Shown here in pieces: positions 25,220 to 34,270 of a DNA stretch of 64,000 bases. The notes under the pieces were generated by a model that had not been told where the DNA came from, did not search any database, and saw nothing but the letters and a program-made list of their open reading frames with translations. Numbering within the stretch: the first letter of the stretch is position 1; every line of letters begins with the position of its first letter. Source of the DNA: DASUFE01 sp036274675 (GTDB lineage Bacteria; Pseudomonadota; Gammaproteobacteria; HTCC5015); NCBI GenBank assembly GCA_036274675.1, contig DASUFE010000040.1:1-64000 (forward strand). Direction: 5' to 3'. The translations under genes and the position numbers were made by a program.

Positions 25220-26464
25220 ATGATGCGGGTTTTCATCAATCTGTTCGTGACGGGTTTCGCGCTCGATGCCGCGGTTTCGACCGTCGACGACGTGACGCGC
25301 CTGCTGCTGGAGCGCAATCTCCTCGGTGCGCCGCGGGCGATACTCGCCTTCGCCGTGCTCTTCCTGTCGCCCTTCGTATACCTCGCCTGCGGCCTCGACA
25401 GCCGGCTGCCGAAACTCTGGCTGCTGCCGCCCGCGGTGTTCGCGATGTGGGCGGGTTTCGGCGCGCTGCCGCTGCCGCTTTTTTTCGAGGGCGCGCCGCT
25501 GCAGGCGGCGGCCAGCCTGATGCAACTCATACTGGCGGCCTGCGTATTCGCGGGTCTGAAGAAGCAAACCGGTGACTGGCTGCCGCCGCCGGAATTCTAC
25601 GCGCGCCCGGCGTGGCGGCTGCGCAGCACCCTGGGGTTCGCGCTCGGCAACGTGTTATTGGTTCCGGTGGCGCTTGCGCTGCTGCTGGCGTCGTCGGCCT
25701 TCGGATATTTGCGCCATAATACCGGCGGCTTCGTGCACTTCGCCGCCGACGGCGTGCAACTGGAGGAGCGCAGTTATACCCGCGACGGGCGGACCGTGCG
25801 CCTGATTCCCATGATCCATGTCGGCAGCGCCGCGCATTACCGCGAACTCAGCGCCGTCCTGGCCGACCCGGAGGCCCTCGTGCTGATGGAAGGCGTCAGC
25901 GACCGCGAAGATCTTTTGAAGACCCCGCTTTCCTATTCGAAGATGGCCGGTTTCATCGGGCTCGACGTGCAGGAGCACATGGCGCTGCCCGGCCGGGTGC
26001 TGGAGTACGAAGACCTGGACACGCCCGGCCCGGCGCACACGGACGACGACGGCCCCGACATCGTCCGCGCGGACATCGACAGCAGCGAACTCTCGGAGGA
26101 AACCCGGCAATTCATCGAAAGCGTCGGAGCACTGTTCGATCCCGAGGATTCCTTTCTTGAAAGCTTCAAACGCTACAGCGCCTGGTATCAAGCCAACATG
26201 ACCCCCGAGCTGGAGCGGGCGGTGTTCGCGGAGATTATCGGCAAGCGCAACGAGGCCCTGTTGCGCCATCTCGACCGCGCCCTGCCCGGCCATGACCTGA
26301 TCCTGATCCCATGGGGCGCCATGCACATGCCGGGGCTGGAAACGGGCCTGATCGAACGGGGCTTCAGCCCCGCGGGCTCGACGCGCCGTCTCGCCATCGC
26401 GTTCAAAGACCTGCTTGGGAACGGCGCAAGCGCGCCGGAACCGGCGGACGGCGCGGAGCATTGA
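25220..26464 (+). CDS. TraB/TIKI-like membrane protein
   Basis: A protein of 414 aa with GAGGG 7 bases before the ATG. Four or five transmembrane helices occupy about residues 5-170. The C-terminal domain begins 'VRLIPMIHVGSAAHYREL' (H200), continues 'ALVLMEGVSD' and ends with 'IPWGAMHMPGLETGLIERGF' (H369). These GxxH-type motifs at the two ends are those of the TraB/PrgY/TIKI superfamily, some of which are metal-dependent proteases. Here the catalytic part follows the membrane part, the reverse of the usual order. It overlaps no gene but is only 8 bp ahead of the M50 protease gene, so the two are coupled. Confidence 0.72.
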   Translation: MMRVFINLFVTGFALDAAVSTVDDVTRLLLERNLLGAPRAILAFAVLFLSPFVYLACGLDSRLPKLWLLPPAVFAMWAGFGALPLPLFFEGAPLQAAASLMQLILAACVFAGLKKQTGDWLPPPEFYARPAWRLRSTLGFALGNVLLVPVALALLLASSAFGYLRHNTGGFVHFAADGVQLEERSYTRDGRTVRLIPMIHVGSAAHYRELSAVLADPEALVLMEGVSDREDLLKTPLSYSKMAGFIGLDVQEHMALPGRVLEYEDLDTPGPAHTDDDGPDIVRADIDSSELSEETRQFIESVGALFDPEDSFLESFKRYSAWYQANMTPELERAVFAEIIGKRNEALLRHLDRALPGHDLILIPWGAMHMPGLETGLIERGFSPAGSTRRLAIAFKDLLGNGASAPEPADGAEH

Positions 26465-26472
26465 GAGCTTCC

Positions 26473-27750
26473 ATGGACGGACCGGGTGCGACGATCCTGC
26501 AATGCCCAGGCTGCGGAGCAAGCTCCGAATTCAAGGAAGGCTTTGTCCGCGGCAAGAAAGGCGGATGGTCCTGCCTCAGTTGCTTCCAGTACGAACTGTT
26601 GCAGACCAAATCCAGAAACCAGCGCGCCTCGCTCGCGCTGGTGGGCGTCGCGGTGCTGTTGATCTTCCTGCTGCCCGAGAATTCCTGGATCTTCTTCAAT
26701 GTAGTGCTGTTCTATCTCTGCCTCTATCCCAGCCTGATCCCGCACGAACTCGGCCATGCGCTGGGCGCCCTGCTCAGCGGACAGACGGTCCTCCAGATCA
26801 CTCTGGGCAGCGGGCCGCTGGTCTTTGCGCGGCGCTGCCGCGGCGTCAACGTCGAAATAAGAAGCTACCCGACCGAAGGCCTGCTCTTCAAGCAACACCG
26901 CAAGCGCAGCTTCATCAGGCTGCGCGAATTCGTTACCGTGCTGGCCGGCCCGCTCGCCAATTTCGCGGTCGCGTGGTTGATCTGGTTCGCCTGCTCCGGA
27001 ACATTGGAACATACAAGCCCTTTCGATCAGCCCGATCCGTTGCTGGCGCTGTTCATCTCCAATCTCCTGCTGGGTTTCGGCAACCTGCTGCCTTTCAATG
27101 TCCGGACCGGTTCCGGCGAAGTACCGAGCGACGGCAAACAATTATTGCTGATCCCCTTCATGTCTGTGCCGGAGAAGCTCAAGCGACAGGCGATCGCCGT
27201 CTGCCACCTCACGCTCAACAACAACGACCTCCGCGCCTGCGCGGAACTGTGCGCCGCGGGCCTCGCCGATTATCCCGGCAATCCGCAACTGCTGTCGATC
27301 AAATCCATCCTGCTCTGCAAACAGCGCGATTTCCGCGCGGCGCGCGAACTCGCGCGCGCGTTGCAGGACGACCCCTCCGTCAGCGCCGTGGAGCGGGCGC
27401 TCTCGCGGAACAACCTCGCCTGGTTCGACTATCTGTCCGGTGATCCGGCGTTGCTGGAGGAAGCGGACCGGATGTCCGAATCGGCGCTCGGCGCGATGCC
27501 CTGGAGCCTCGCGGTGCGCTCGACGCGCGGCGCGGTGTTGATAGCCCTGGGGCGCGCCGCGGAAGGCGTGTCACTGCTGGAGGACAAGCGCTTTATCATA
27601 GAAGACCCCACGAACCGCGCACTGATCGCCTGCTCGCTCGCGCTGGGTTACGCCGCCCGCGGCGAAACCGGGAAAGCCCGCGTCGCCCTGCAGCAGGCGG
27701 CGACGCTCGATCCGGAGTGCGTGCTGCTGGAGCGGGCGCAAAAAATATAA
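26473..27750 (+). CDS. Zinc-ribbon, M50-type site-2 protease with TPR-like C-terminus
   Basis: A protein of 425 aa from the ATG at 26473. An N-terminal zinc ribbon (C11-x2-C14, C34-x2-C37) precedes a membrane metalloprotease domain with 'IPHELGHALGALL' (HELGH at 91-95), 'LAGPLANFAVAW' and 'NLLPFNVRTG...SDGKQL', which together are the two halves of the M50 zinc site. The C-terminal 200 residues are helical repeats with TPR character ('RACAELCAAGLADYPGNPQL', 'RALIACSLALGYAARGE'). Site-2 proteases cut within membranes. It may act on a product of the neighbouring transglutaminase/TraB-like genes (inference from the operon). Confidence 0.78.
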   Translation: MDGPGATILQCPGCGASSEFKEGFVRGKKGGWSCLSCFQYELLQTKSRNQRASLALVGVAVLLIFLLPENSWIFFNVVLFYLCLYPSLIPHELGHALGALLSGQTVLQITLGSGPLVFARRCRGVNVEIRSYPTEGLLFKQHRKRSFIRLREFVTVLAGPLANFAVAWLIWFACSGTLEHTSPFDQPDPLLALFISNLLLGFGNLLPFNVRTGSGEVPSDGKQLLLIPFMSVPEKLKRQAIAVCHLTLNNNDLRACAELCAAGLADYPGNPQLLSIKSILLCKQRDFRAARELARALQDDPSVSAVERALSRNNLAWFDYLSGDPALLEEADRMSESALGAMPWSLAVRSTRGAVLIALGRAAEGVSLLEDKRFIIEDPTNRALIACSLALGYAARGETGKARVALQQAATLDPECVLLERAQKI

Positions 27751-27751
27751 A

Positions 27752-27937
27752 AGACCTCTCGCAGTGTTCGCAAAGACGCTGCAGTAAAAATGAAAATGTT
27801 CGCCGAGCAGCCAAATTTGACTGTTCTTACGCGCGTTCTCCGAACACGCGCCCGCTGGATAAATACCCGCGGGCTGCATTCGCGCTCTCTGCATTCCCTG
27901 CGTTCATAACGGAGCGGCTTTGCGAGAGGCTTTTTTA
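27752..27937. repeat. Family H element behind the M50 protease gene
   Basis: Left arm 'gacctctcgcagtgttcgcaaagacgctgcag' starts right at the stop codon and right arm 'cggctttgcgagaggc' closes it. Further right-arm fragments occur at 27988-28015 ('gcctttgcgatctttgcgggag') and 28128-28150 ('gcgagcgtctttgcgagagg'), so this gap has been built from more than one insertion. No gene is seen in 27751-28432. Confidence 0.65.
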
Positions 27938-28027
27938 CCAGCTCGTTTTTTGTACTCCGGCGGGCATTGCGCCCATGCTTTCGGCTAAAGCGCCTTTGCG
28001 ATCTTTGCGGGAGGTCCCGTCTTTGAG

Positions 28028-28095
28028 TGCAACGAACCCCAACGCCTGGCTCTAAAAAATGTTGGGGTTCACTCTGTTCACCCCAACCTGCAAAT
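28028..28095. repeat. Short dispersed hairpin 'ttggggt...accccaa', copy 1
   Basis: Arms 28062-28068 (ttggggt) and 28080-28086 (accccaa) with an 11-base loop, preceded by 'caacgaacc' and a ccaacgcctgg segment. A second copy, including the same preceding sequence, is at 34531-34600. The rest of the gap (28096-28432) contains a GC-rich 'ccccccagaggggag' stem and nothing else I can name. Confidence 0.6.
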
Positions 28096-28432
28096 AAAGC
28101 CCTGGCGGCAACGGACATACCATTGTCCGCGAGCGTCTTTGCGAGAGGTTCTTGATAAAGAACCCCCCACCCCGTCCCCCCAGAGGGGAGAGAGAGGGAC
28201 GGGATGTTTATGGGGGGAAACCTGTACGGTCTGCGGTTAACGGGTGAATTTGCCGCGCCGCTCGAAATTTCAAGACCGCTTGTCTCAGAAAAATAAAAGA
28301 CCCTCCCTGGTGGCCGTGGTTCCTCATCTTGAAGATCGTGAAAAAAATTACTTGCGGCAACTACCGGGGTGAATGAACAATACGCGCCGGACGAGAATCA
28401 AAAACGCCAAAATCCGAATGAAGGAGGCCATC

Positions 28433-29200
28433 GTGATCCGTATACGCCATATCGCAGTTTCCATCCTGCTGCTCGCGCTCGCGGGCTGCGCCAGCAACGG
28501 CGGTTTCGATCCGGGCAAGGCCGCGACCCTCGGGGCGGGCGTGCTTGCGGCCGAGACGCTGGACGAAAATACGGTGCGGGAGATGTCAGCCGACGCCGCG
28601 CGGGAAATGGATGCGAAAAACGAGGTGGCGGCCAAGGATAACCCTTACTCCGTGCGCCTGCGCCGCATCACCCGCCGCATGGAAAATTTCAACGATATGA
28701 AACTGGACTTCAAGGTGTACATCACGCCCGAGATCAACGCCTTCGCGATGGCCGACGGCACGGTGCGGGTGTACTCGGGGTTGCTGGAGCTGATGCCGGA
28801 CGACCAGGTGTACGCGGTGATCGGTCATGAAATCGGGCACGTACAGTTGAAACATACCTACAAGCAGATGCGCGAACAGCTGCTGACCAGCACCGCCTTC
28901 CAGGCCGCCGCTGGTCTCGGCGGCACGATCGGCAAGCTGAGCTCCTCGCAACTCGGAGCGATCGCCGCCCAGGCGATCGGCGCGCGCTTCTCGCAGGAGG
29001 ACGAACTCGAAGCCGACGCATATTCCGCGAAGATGCTGTACAAGCAGGGCAAGGACCCGGGCGCCATGAAGCGTGCGATCGCGACGCTGGATAAGAAAAC
29101 CGGTTCCGGCGGCGGCCCCTTGAGTTTTCTCAGCAGTCACCCTTCCAATGACCAGCGCAAGGAAGAGTTGCAGAAGACCATCGACAAACTGAAACAATAA
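28433..29200 (+). CDS. M48-family lipoprotein metallopeptidase (LoiP/YcaL-like)
   Basis: A protein of 255 aa from GTG at 28433. AAGGAGG lies 5 bases before this GTG, and the product then has a clean lipoprotein signal with lipobox 'LALAGCAS' (Cys19); upstream ATGs lack both. The M48 zinc site is 'VIGHEIGHVQLKH' (H132, H136) with the third ligand in 'SQEDELEADAYS'. The end 'SSHPSNDQRKEEL' is also typical of the family. LoiP and relatives degrade damaged outer-membrane or periplasmic proteins; the same role is likely here. The Cys+2 residue is Ser, which favours the outer membrane. Confidence 0.85.
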   Translation: MIRIRHIAVSILLLALAGCASNGGFDPGKAATLGAGVLAAETLDENTVREMSADAAREMDAKNEVAAKDNPYSVRLRRITRRMENFNDMKLDFKVYITPEINAFAMADGTVRVYSGLLELMPDDQVYAVIGHEIGHVQLKHTYKQMREQLLTSTAFQAAAGLGGTIGKLSSSQLGAIAAQAIGARFSQEDELEADAYSAKMLYKQGKDPGAMKRAIATLDKKTGSGGGPLSFLSSHPSNDQRKEELQKTIDKLKQ

Positions 29201-29437
29201 ACCGTCAATAATCCAACCATTCCATTATTCTCATTGAGAAAAAATATCTTCCTGCGCGTCCCGCGCGCTTTCCCCCGCTCCTGTTTCTACACAGGGCTTC
29301 GCCCGGCGGGGGAAGCCGCAGGCAGGGGAATAAATGTCGGCTGAAGTTCTTCCCTTGTTTTTCATTCCGCTGTTCAAGGAAAAACACTTAAGGACGGGAC
29401 AACGGCTGTTGTACAATCCCGGTAGAAGGGGGATTTT

Positions 29438-31255
29438 ATGCGCCACTCGATCCTGATAATGCTGGTCGGCTGCACGATCGCGCTGTTCCTGGTCCTGCAG
29501 AATTGCGCCTCTTCCGAGGCCACCATCGAACGCGCCTCGGCCGACGGCAGGATACGTCTGTCGATCCCCAAGAACAGTCTGCCCCGGGGCGTCAAGCCCG
29601 CCGATATCAGTATCGTCGCCCTCAATCCCGCCGCCGTGCCCATCGTCACCGGACTCGGACGGCCGCGTTTCGCCTACCGCCTCGAGCCCCAGGGCATCAG
29701 CTTCTCGCGGCCGGTGAAACTCACCATGAATACGGCAGGCTGGCCGCTGCGCCAGCTGCCGATGCTGCTGCATCGCTCCCCCAAATCGCTGGAAGCGCTG
29801 AATCTGAAAATGACGCTCACCGGCAAGCGCCTCGACTCGGTCAGCAGCGAGCTCTATAACTTCAGCGAGATCCTGGGATTTCTCAGCGTGATGTCGGTGG
29901 AAATCACGGACCCGGGCGATCGCCCGGTGGGCAGCGCCATCTACTTCAATATCAGCGCGGGCACCCGCCCTTCGGAAATCGACAAGCTGCAGACCTTTGC
30001 GAACAACTCCTGGACGCGCCAGCGCGTGGCCAATCCGGTGCGATTCAGCACCGGAGCCTTCGTCAACTCCCATGGCATCGCGCCGGACCGCATCGGCGAC
30101 AGGCCGGACAGTATCAAACTCGATCCGAGCATCCGCCACACAGAATTCGAGACCTTCGAATGTACCGCGGAATCGGCCGGCAACCAGATCAGCTACAGTA
30201 TCCACATCCAGTCGACGCTGGAACTGAGCGGCAGCGACGCCCCCGATCATGTCGTCAACCTGCCGCTCGACGACGATCTGCGCGTGTACACGAATCCCTT
30301 CGCCTGCATTCCGCCGCAGCCGCTGCCCGAAGCGGACGATTTCAGCATTACGACCTTCGATCTGCACGCGCAGGAGCGGTTCGAGGTGGGCATTACCAAG
30401 CGGCCGGCGGGGCGGATCCGGGTCGGGCAGGATTTCACGCTGCGCGCGGAGGTGCGACACACTTTCGACGGCGAAGGCGATTCCCATGTGGGCCCGGACT
30501 GGAAACTGAAATACGGCCGCTTCGAAACCGTGCGGGCGGAACATCGTGCGATCACTCCCCGGCGCGCGATCGGGATGCCGGATGCCGCGACTGTGGCGGC
30601 GCAGGATCCCTGGCAGGGCGAGGCGCGGTTCCGTTGCATGACGCCGGGCGTCACGCTGATCGATTACAAGGCCTTCGTGCATTACCGCTGGCCCTGGGCC
30701 GACGGTAACGGTTCAATCGCCATGCCGGTGACGGCCCGCGCCAAAATCATCTGTGACGCGGACCCCGCGGCGGCCGGAACGGAAACGGTCGCGCCGCTGC
30801 CGGACGCCGACCTGATCGGCCCGATCAGCCACCAGGCATACAACGATTACGGCGCCTTCATCGTGCGCTGGTGGCGCCGTCCGGATGCGGACAATTTGCC
30901 CATCGGAACCGAGGTCGAGGTGCATATGGAGGTGGAGAACCTGCGCACCGGAGCGAATGTACCGGAAACAAGGGGTTCGCCGGTTCCCTGGTCCCTTTAC
31001 GGGAAACTCTACACCCTCGGCGGCACCGGCCTGGAGCCGGCGCGCTATGATGATGCGCCCGGCTATATTCAGGCGATCCGCGCGCATAATCTGTGGAACG
31101 GCACCTACAAATTCATCTGCCGCAACCCCGATATCGCCGTGCTGCGGCACGATTTCACGATCGAGACCCCGGCCATGAAAAACCTGCCGCCACTGGTGCT
31201 CTCCGTCAACGATCCGGGGCTGAGTTGCATAAAGCAAGCTGCTCCCGGGCACTGA
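29438..31255 (+). CDS. Large secreted protein of unknown function
   Basis: A protein of 605 aa with AAGGGGG before the ATG. The N-terminus is a hydrophobic helix ending 'LFLVLQNCASS'; the Cys could be lipidated, but the -1 Asn is atypical. The segment 'DGRIRLSIPKNSLPRG...ISIVALNP' (about 33-63) has the look of a ZU5-like beta domain. The remainder is beta-rich with paired Cys at similar spacing in repeated segments ('FRCMTPGVTLIDY', 'FICRNPDIAVLRH'), suggesting several Ig-like domains. I do not recognise a family. A cell-surface or periplasmic structural role is the most that can be said. Confidence 0.65.
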   Translation: MRHSILIMLVGCTIALFLVLQNCASSEATIERASADGRIRLSIPKNSLPRGVKPADISIVALNPAAVPIVTGLGRPRFAYRLEPQGISFSRPVKLTMNTAGWPLRQLPMLLHRSPKSLEALNLKMTLTGKRLDSVSSELYNFSEILGFLSVMSVEITDPGDRPVGSAIYFNISAGTRPSEIDKLQTFANNSWTRQRVANPVRFSTGAFVNSHGIAPDRIGDRPDSIKLDPSIRHTEFETFECTAESAGNQISYSIHIQSTLELSGSDAPDHVVNLPLDDDLRVYTNPFACIPPQPLPEADDFSITTFDLHAQERFEVGITKRPAGRIRVGQDFTLRAEVRHTFDGEGDSHVGPDWKLKYGRFETVRAEHRAITPRRAIGMPDAATVAAQDPWQGEARFRCMTPGVTLIDYKAFVHYRWPWADGNGSIAMPVTARAKIICDADPAAAGTETVAPLPDADLIGPISHQAYNDYGAFIVRWWRRPDADNLPIGTEVEVHMEVENLRTGANVPETRGSPVPWSLYGKLYTLGGTGLEPARYDDAPGYIQAIRAHNLWNGTYKFICRNPDIAVLRHDFTIETPAMKNLPPLVLSVNDPGLSCIKQAAPGH

Positions 31256-31340
31256 CATTATTGATCCCCATTCCTTGCAGCCTGTAAACTGTCGCCGCAA
31301 AGATAAGGACGGGAAATAATTTACCCGATGGAGTGGCAGC

Positions 31341-31823
31341 ATGCCTTCGTTTGATATTGTTTCGGAGATCGACGGCCAGGAAGTCCGCAACGCGGTGGAG
31401 AATTCGCGCCGCGAACTGGAAGGCCGTTTCGACTTCCGCGGCGTACAGGCGTCCTACGAATGGACGGACAAGGAAACCGTGCTCACGGCCGAGGCTGATT
31501 TCCAGCTGCAGCAGATGCTGGAAATCCTGCGCAAGAACCTGGTCAAGCGCAAGGTCGATATCAACGCCCTGGAGGCCGCCGAGCCGGTGCATTCGGGCAA
31601 GACTTTCAGCATGAAGGCTACGTTCAAGCAGGGTATCGATCAGCCAATGGCGAAGAAGCTGGTGCAGCTGATCAAGGACAGCAAGCTCAAGGTGCAGGCC
31701 TCGATTCAGGGCGATCAGGTGCGGGTGACCGGCAAGAAACGGGACGATCTGCAGGCGGCAATAGCGCTGGTGCGCGGCGCCGAGTTGAAACAGCCCTTCC
31801 AGTTCACCAATTTCCGGGAATAA
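31341..31823 (+). CDS. yajQ: YajQ-family nucleotide-binding protein
   Basis: A protein of 160 aa, full length for the family, with GGAG before the ATG. Starts MPSFDIVSEIDGQEVRNAV, contains 'FDFRGV', 'DINALE', 'QGIDQPMAKKLVQLIKDSKLK' and ends 'QPFQFTNFRE', all family signatures. YajQ proteins have two ferredoxin-like folds and bind nucleotides; in Xanthomonas the homologue is a cyclic-di-GMP effector. Cytoplasmic. It stands alone here, followed directly by a family H repeat. Confidence 0.95.
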   Translation: MPSFDIVSEIDGQEVRNAVENSRRELEGRFDFRGVQASYEWTDKETVLTAEADFQLQQMLEILRKNLVKRKVDINALEAAEPVHSGKTFSMKATFKQGIDQPMAKKLVQLIKDSKLKVQASIQGDQVRVTGKKRDDLQAAIALVRGAELKQPFQFTNFRE

Positions 31824-31825
31824 GC

Positions 31826-32036
31826 CTCTCGCTGAGAGCGCAGATAAAGGAAGACTTCTCGCAAAGCACGCAATGACGCTGAAATATAAATATGGTCGCG
31901 GGGCTTAGACCAAAGATCGCAAGATAGCCCGCGGACAAAACTGCTGGCACTCCATTACGTCCTTGCCTGTTGCGCTGTTTATGGTCTTTTGCCCCCAAGC
32001 GCCTTTGCAGGCTCTGCGAGAGAATATTTTTTATAG
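31826..32036. repeat. Family H element behind yajQ
   Basis: Left side 'cctctcgctgagagcgcag' and 'ttctcgcaaagcacgcaatgacgctg', inner 'agcccgcggacaaaactg', right arm 'gcgcctttgcaggctctgcgagaga'. The inner part resembles the interior of the copies at 43970-44155 and 44881-45060. It lies between the yajQ stop and the next gene. Confidence 0.7.
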
Positions 32037-32092
32037 GCTGGCGCCGTATTCGCAAAAAATTGTCATATAAACGGGTTAACAAGGAGTTTGTT

Positions 32093-32413
32093 ATGGAGAG
32101 AATTCTTTCGCTAAGCGTAATGGTTGCACTGCTCGCGGGCTGTACCTGGGTCAAGATGACTCCGGAAGGCGAGCAGGCGAGAGTGTTAACGGAATCGCAG
32201 GCGCGGAACTGCACCTCGCTCGGAGTGACGACGGTCAGTATGCCTACAAAAGTGGTGGGTATACCCCTTAATGAAAAGAAAGTGAATGTGGAGCTGGAAA
32301 AACTGGCGCGCAACGCGGTATCGGAATTCAAGGGCGCCGACAGCGTGCGCCCGGTCGGCGACGCCCGGAACGGCAAGCAGACTTTCGAAGTCTACGATTG
32401 CTTAAAAGACTGA
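32093..32413 (+). CDS. DUF4156-family lipoprotein
   Basis: A protein of 106 aa from the ATG at 32093, set by AAGGAG 7 bases upstream. Lipobox 'VALLAGCTWV' (Cys17), then 'LTESQARNCTSLGVTTVS', 'VELEKLARNAVSEFKGADSV' and 'QTFEVYDC', which match DUF4156. The two mature Cys probably pair. Small periplasmic or outer-membrane lipoprotein of unknown role. Confidence 0.8.
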   Translation: MERILSLSVMVALLAGCTWVKMTPEGEQARVLTESQARNCTSLGVTTVSMPTKVVGIPLNEKKVNVELEKLARNAVSEFKGADSVRPVGDARNGKQTFEVYDCLKD

Positions 32414-32661
32414 AAAACTTTCTCGCTAACGCCAACGCCGCCGGGGCGACAAAGACCGTTATGCCTTAACCCGGCGGCTTCTCGAAAAATTATTTTCCGC
32501 GCCGCGTCTCGATCATTAAGACGCTTTTCCTTTACGGGTCAGCGGCTCTCGCCCGCATGTGAACCCGTTCACAGTAAAGCCACTTAATACAAATTGGCGA
32601 TGGCCGCAAGGCGCGATCATGGCAGACTGCGTCCGCCATGCATAATCATGAGGCGCTCAAA

Positions 32662-33159
32662 ATGATCTCTTCCCGAAATCCCCTGTTACTCACGCTGATA
32701 TTTTTACAGGCCGCCACATTCGGCCTGCTGCTGTTTATCATTCTGAACACACCGGAGCGAAACCTGCTCGCCGCCGACCGGCCCATATCGATGGATGCCA
32801 TCGGCAACGACGGCCGCTCGCTCTCCGCGGCGGAACTGAAAACGGAATTGCGCGCGATTGTGCGCTCCGAAATCGCCGCGCTCTCATCAACGGCGGCGCT
32901 GCCCGCGCCAATATCCTCCGCCGCCGGAAATGCCGGGCTTTCCGAAAGCGAGCGGGAATTACAGGAACAGGCCGCGGCGGCCTCCGGCTCGGTCATACGC
33001 CAGGCGGTGGCGGCGGGAGTCTGGACTCCGGCCGACAGCCAGGCCCTGATGCAGCATGTCGCCAGAATCAGCGCGGAACAGCGGCTTGAACTGGTCGATG
33101 AATTCTACGCCGCCATCAACCGCCAGGAACTGAAGCTCGAAGATTTCCCGCCTCTATAA
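32662..33159 (+). CDS. Single-pass membrane protein of unknown function
   Basis: A protein of 165 aa from 32662 (GAGG 10 bases upstream); an in-frame ATG at 32638 would add eight residues without a ribosome site. One transmembrane helix (about 7-28), then a helical, Ala/Glu-rich extracytoplasmic part with 'LSAAELKTELRAIVRSEIAAL' and 'ISAEQRLELVDEFYAAIN'. No family recognised. The 224-bp gap before it (32414-32637) holds no feature I can name. Confidence 0.6.
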   Translation: MISSRNPLLLTLIFLQAATFGLLLFIILNTPERNLLAADRPISMDAIGNDGRSLSAAELKTELRAIVRSEIAALSSTAALPAPISSAAGNAGLSESERELQEQAAAASGSVIRQAVAAGVWTPADSQALMQHVARISAEQRLELVDEFYAAINRQELKLEDFPPL

Positions 33160-33203
33160 GTTTCCTCTCAACATCTATTAACAACACAACAAGGAGTATT
33201 ACG

Positions 33204-33590
33204 ATGAGCAAGTTCATCCGTTCGTTGATCGTCCTGGCCATGTCCGTTCCCGGACTGGCGCTGGCCGCCGGTTATTACGCCTCCGGCAGCGTTTATGTGA
33301 GCCCGAACTCTTACATGCAGGGCACCATGAACGTCCGCTGGAACGCCTCCGCCCCCGGCACACCTTATATGTACGCCACCGGCTACGCCGGCAGCTATGT
33401 AGGCTTTTTCGGCTACGATGGCAGCAACAGCTTCTCCTGCTATGTCAGCACCACCAATCCGATCTACGCGCAGGCAGTGGATATCAAGAACAGCCTCACC
33501 AACGGCGGCCGTCTGTACGTGACGAAGAACGCCGACAGCAGCGAATGCACCAACGTTTTCCTGGGCAATTATTCCTATTTCCAGAGTTAA
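33204..33590 (+). CDS. Small secreted beta-rich protein of unknown function
   Basis: A protein of 128 aa with AAGGAG 7 bases before the ATG and a clear signal peptide (ALAAG near residue 22). The mature part is rich in Tyr, Ser, Asn and Gly and has exactly two Cys (in 'SFSCYVST' and 'SSECTNVF'), so one disulphide is likely. It looks like a compact beta-sandwich. No known family recognised. Confidence 0.7.
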   Translation: MSKFIRSLIVLAMSVPGLALAAGYYASGSVYVSPNSYMQGTMNVRWNASAPGTPYMYATGYAGSYVGFFGYDGSNSFSCYVSTTNPIYAQAVDIKNSLTNGGRLYVTKNADSSECTNVFLGNYSYFQS

Positions 33591-33733
33591 CGTGGACACC
33601 GGACAGCGGCCGCCACGGCCGCTGTTCTTCCGGCGATATTCAAAGACCAGGGTTCGGCGCTTGCCGGCCTGCGTTGTCAGGCGGTCATCGATCACTTATT
33701 ATTGCGCACCGTCAACTGATTATTGCCATTGTC

Positions 33734-34270
33734 ATGTGCCCAAGCAAACCCGATCCCAACCGTCCCGAACCGCGCCCCGAAGGCGAGAAAAGCAAGACTC
33801 AGATCAAGCTCGAAGTCCTCGAGCTGAAAGATCTTGGAAAGGAGCTGGTCGGGTTGCCGGAAAAAGCGCTGCGCAAACTTCCCTTGTCGGAGTCCTTCCT
33901 CGACGCAATACTCGATGCCCGGCGCTTCAGCCGCGGCGCGCTGCAGCGGCAGTTGCGTTACATCGCAGGGCTGGCGCCGAACGAGGACGTCGCGGCGATA
34001 CGTAAGGCGCTCGACGAATTGCGGCAACCGCACTTTCGGCAGGTGCGCGAGTTTCAGCAGCTGGAACAGTGGCGCGACCGTCTGCTCGCGGGCGACGAAG
34101 CACTGTTGAGTGAATTGGCGGAACGTTTCGCCCAGCTGGATCGCCAGCACCTGCGACAGCTTGCGCGCAATGCGCTGCGCGAACGCGAACAGAATAAACC
34201 GCCCAAATCCGCCCGCGCGCTGTTCCAATACCTATCCGAACTCAACAGTTCCTCGAATCAAGAAGAATAA
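33734..34270 (+). CDS. darP: Ribosome biogenesis factor DarP (YjgA/DUF615)
   Basis: A protein of 178 aa from the ATG at 33734, the first Met that leaves a normal DarP length. Family marks: 'SKTQIKLEVLELKDLGKELV', 'LPEKALRKLPL', 'AILDARRF.RGALQRQLRYIAGL', 'LEQWRDRLLAGDEAL' and 'RALFQYLSEL'. DarP binds late 50S precursors near the peptidyl-transferase centre. The genes usually found next to it (such as pmbA) are absent here. The frame is open further upstream, but that part has no similarity to the family. Confidence 0.93.
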   Translation: MCPSKPDPNRPEPRPEGEKSKTQIKLEVLELKDLGKELVGLPEKALRKLPLSESFLDAILDARRFSRGALQRQLRYIAGLAPNEDVAAIRKALDELRQPHFRQVREFQQLEQWRDRLLAGDEALLSELAERFAQLDRQHLRQLARNALREREQNKPPKSARALFQYLSELNSSSNQEE

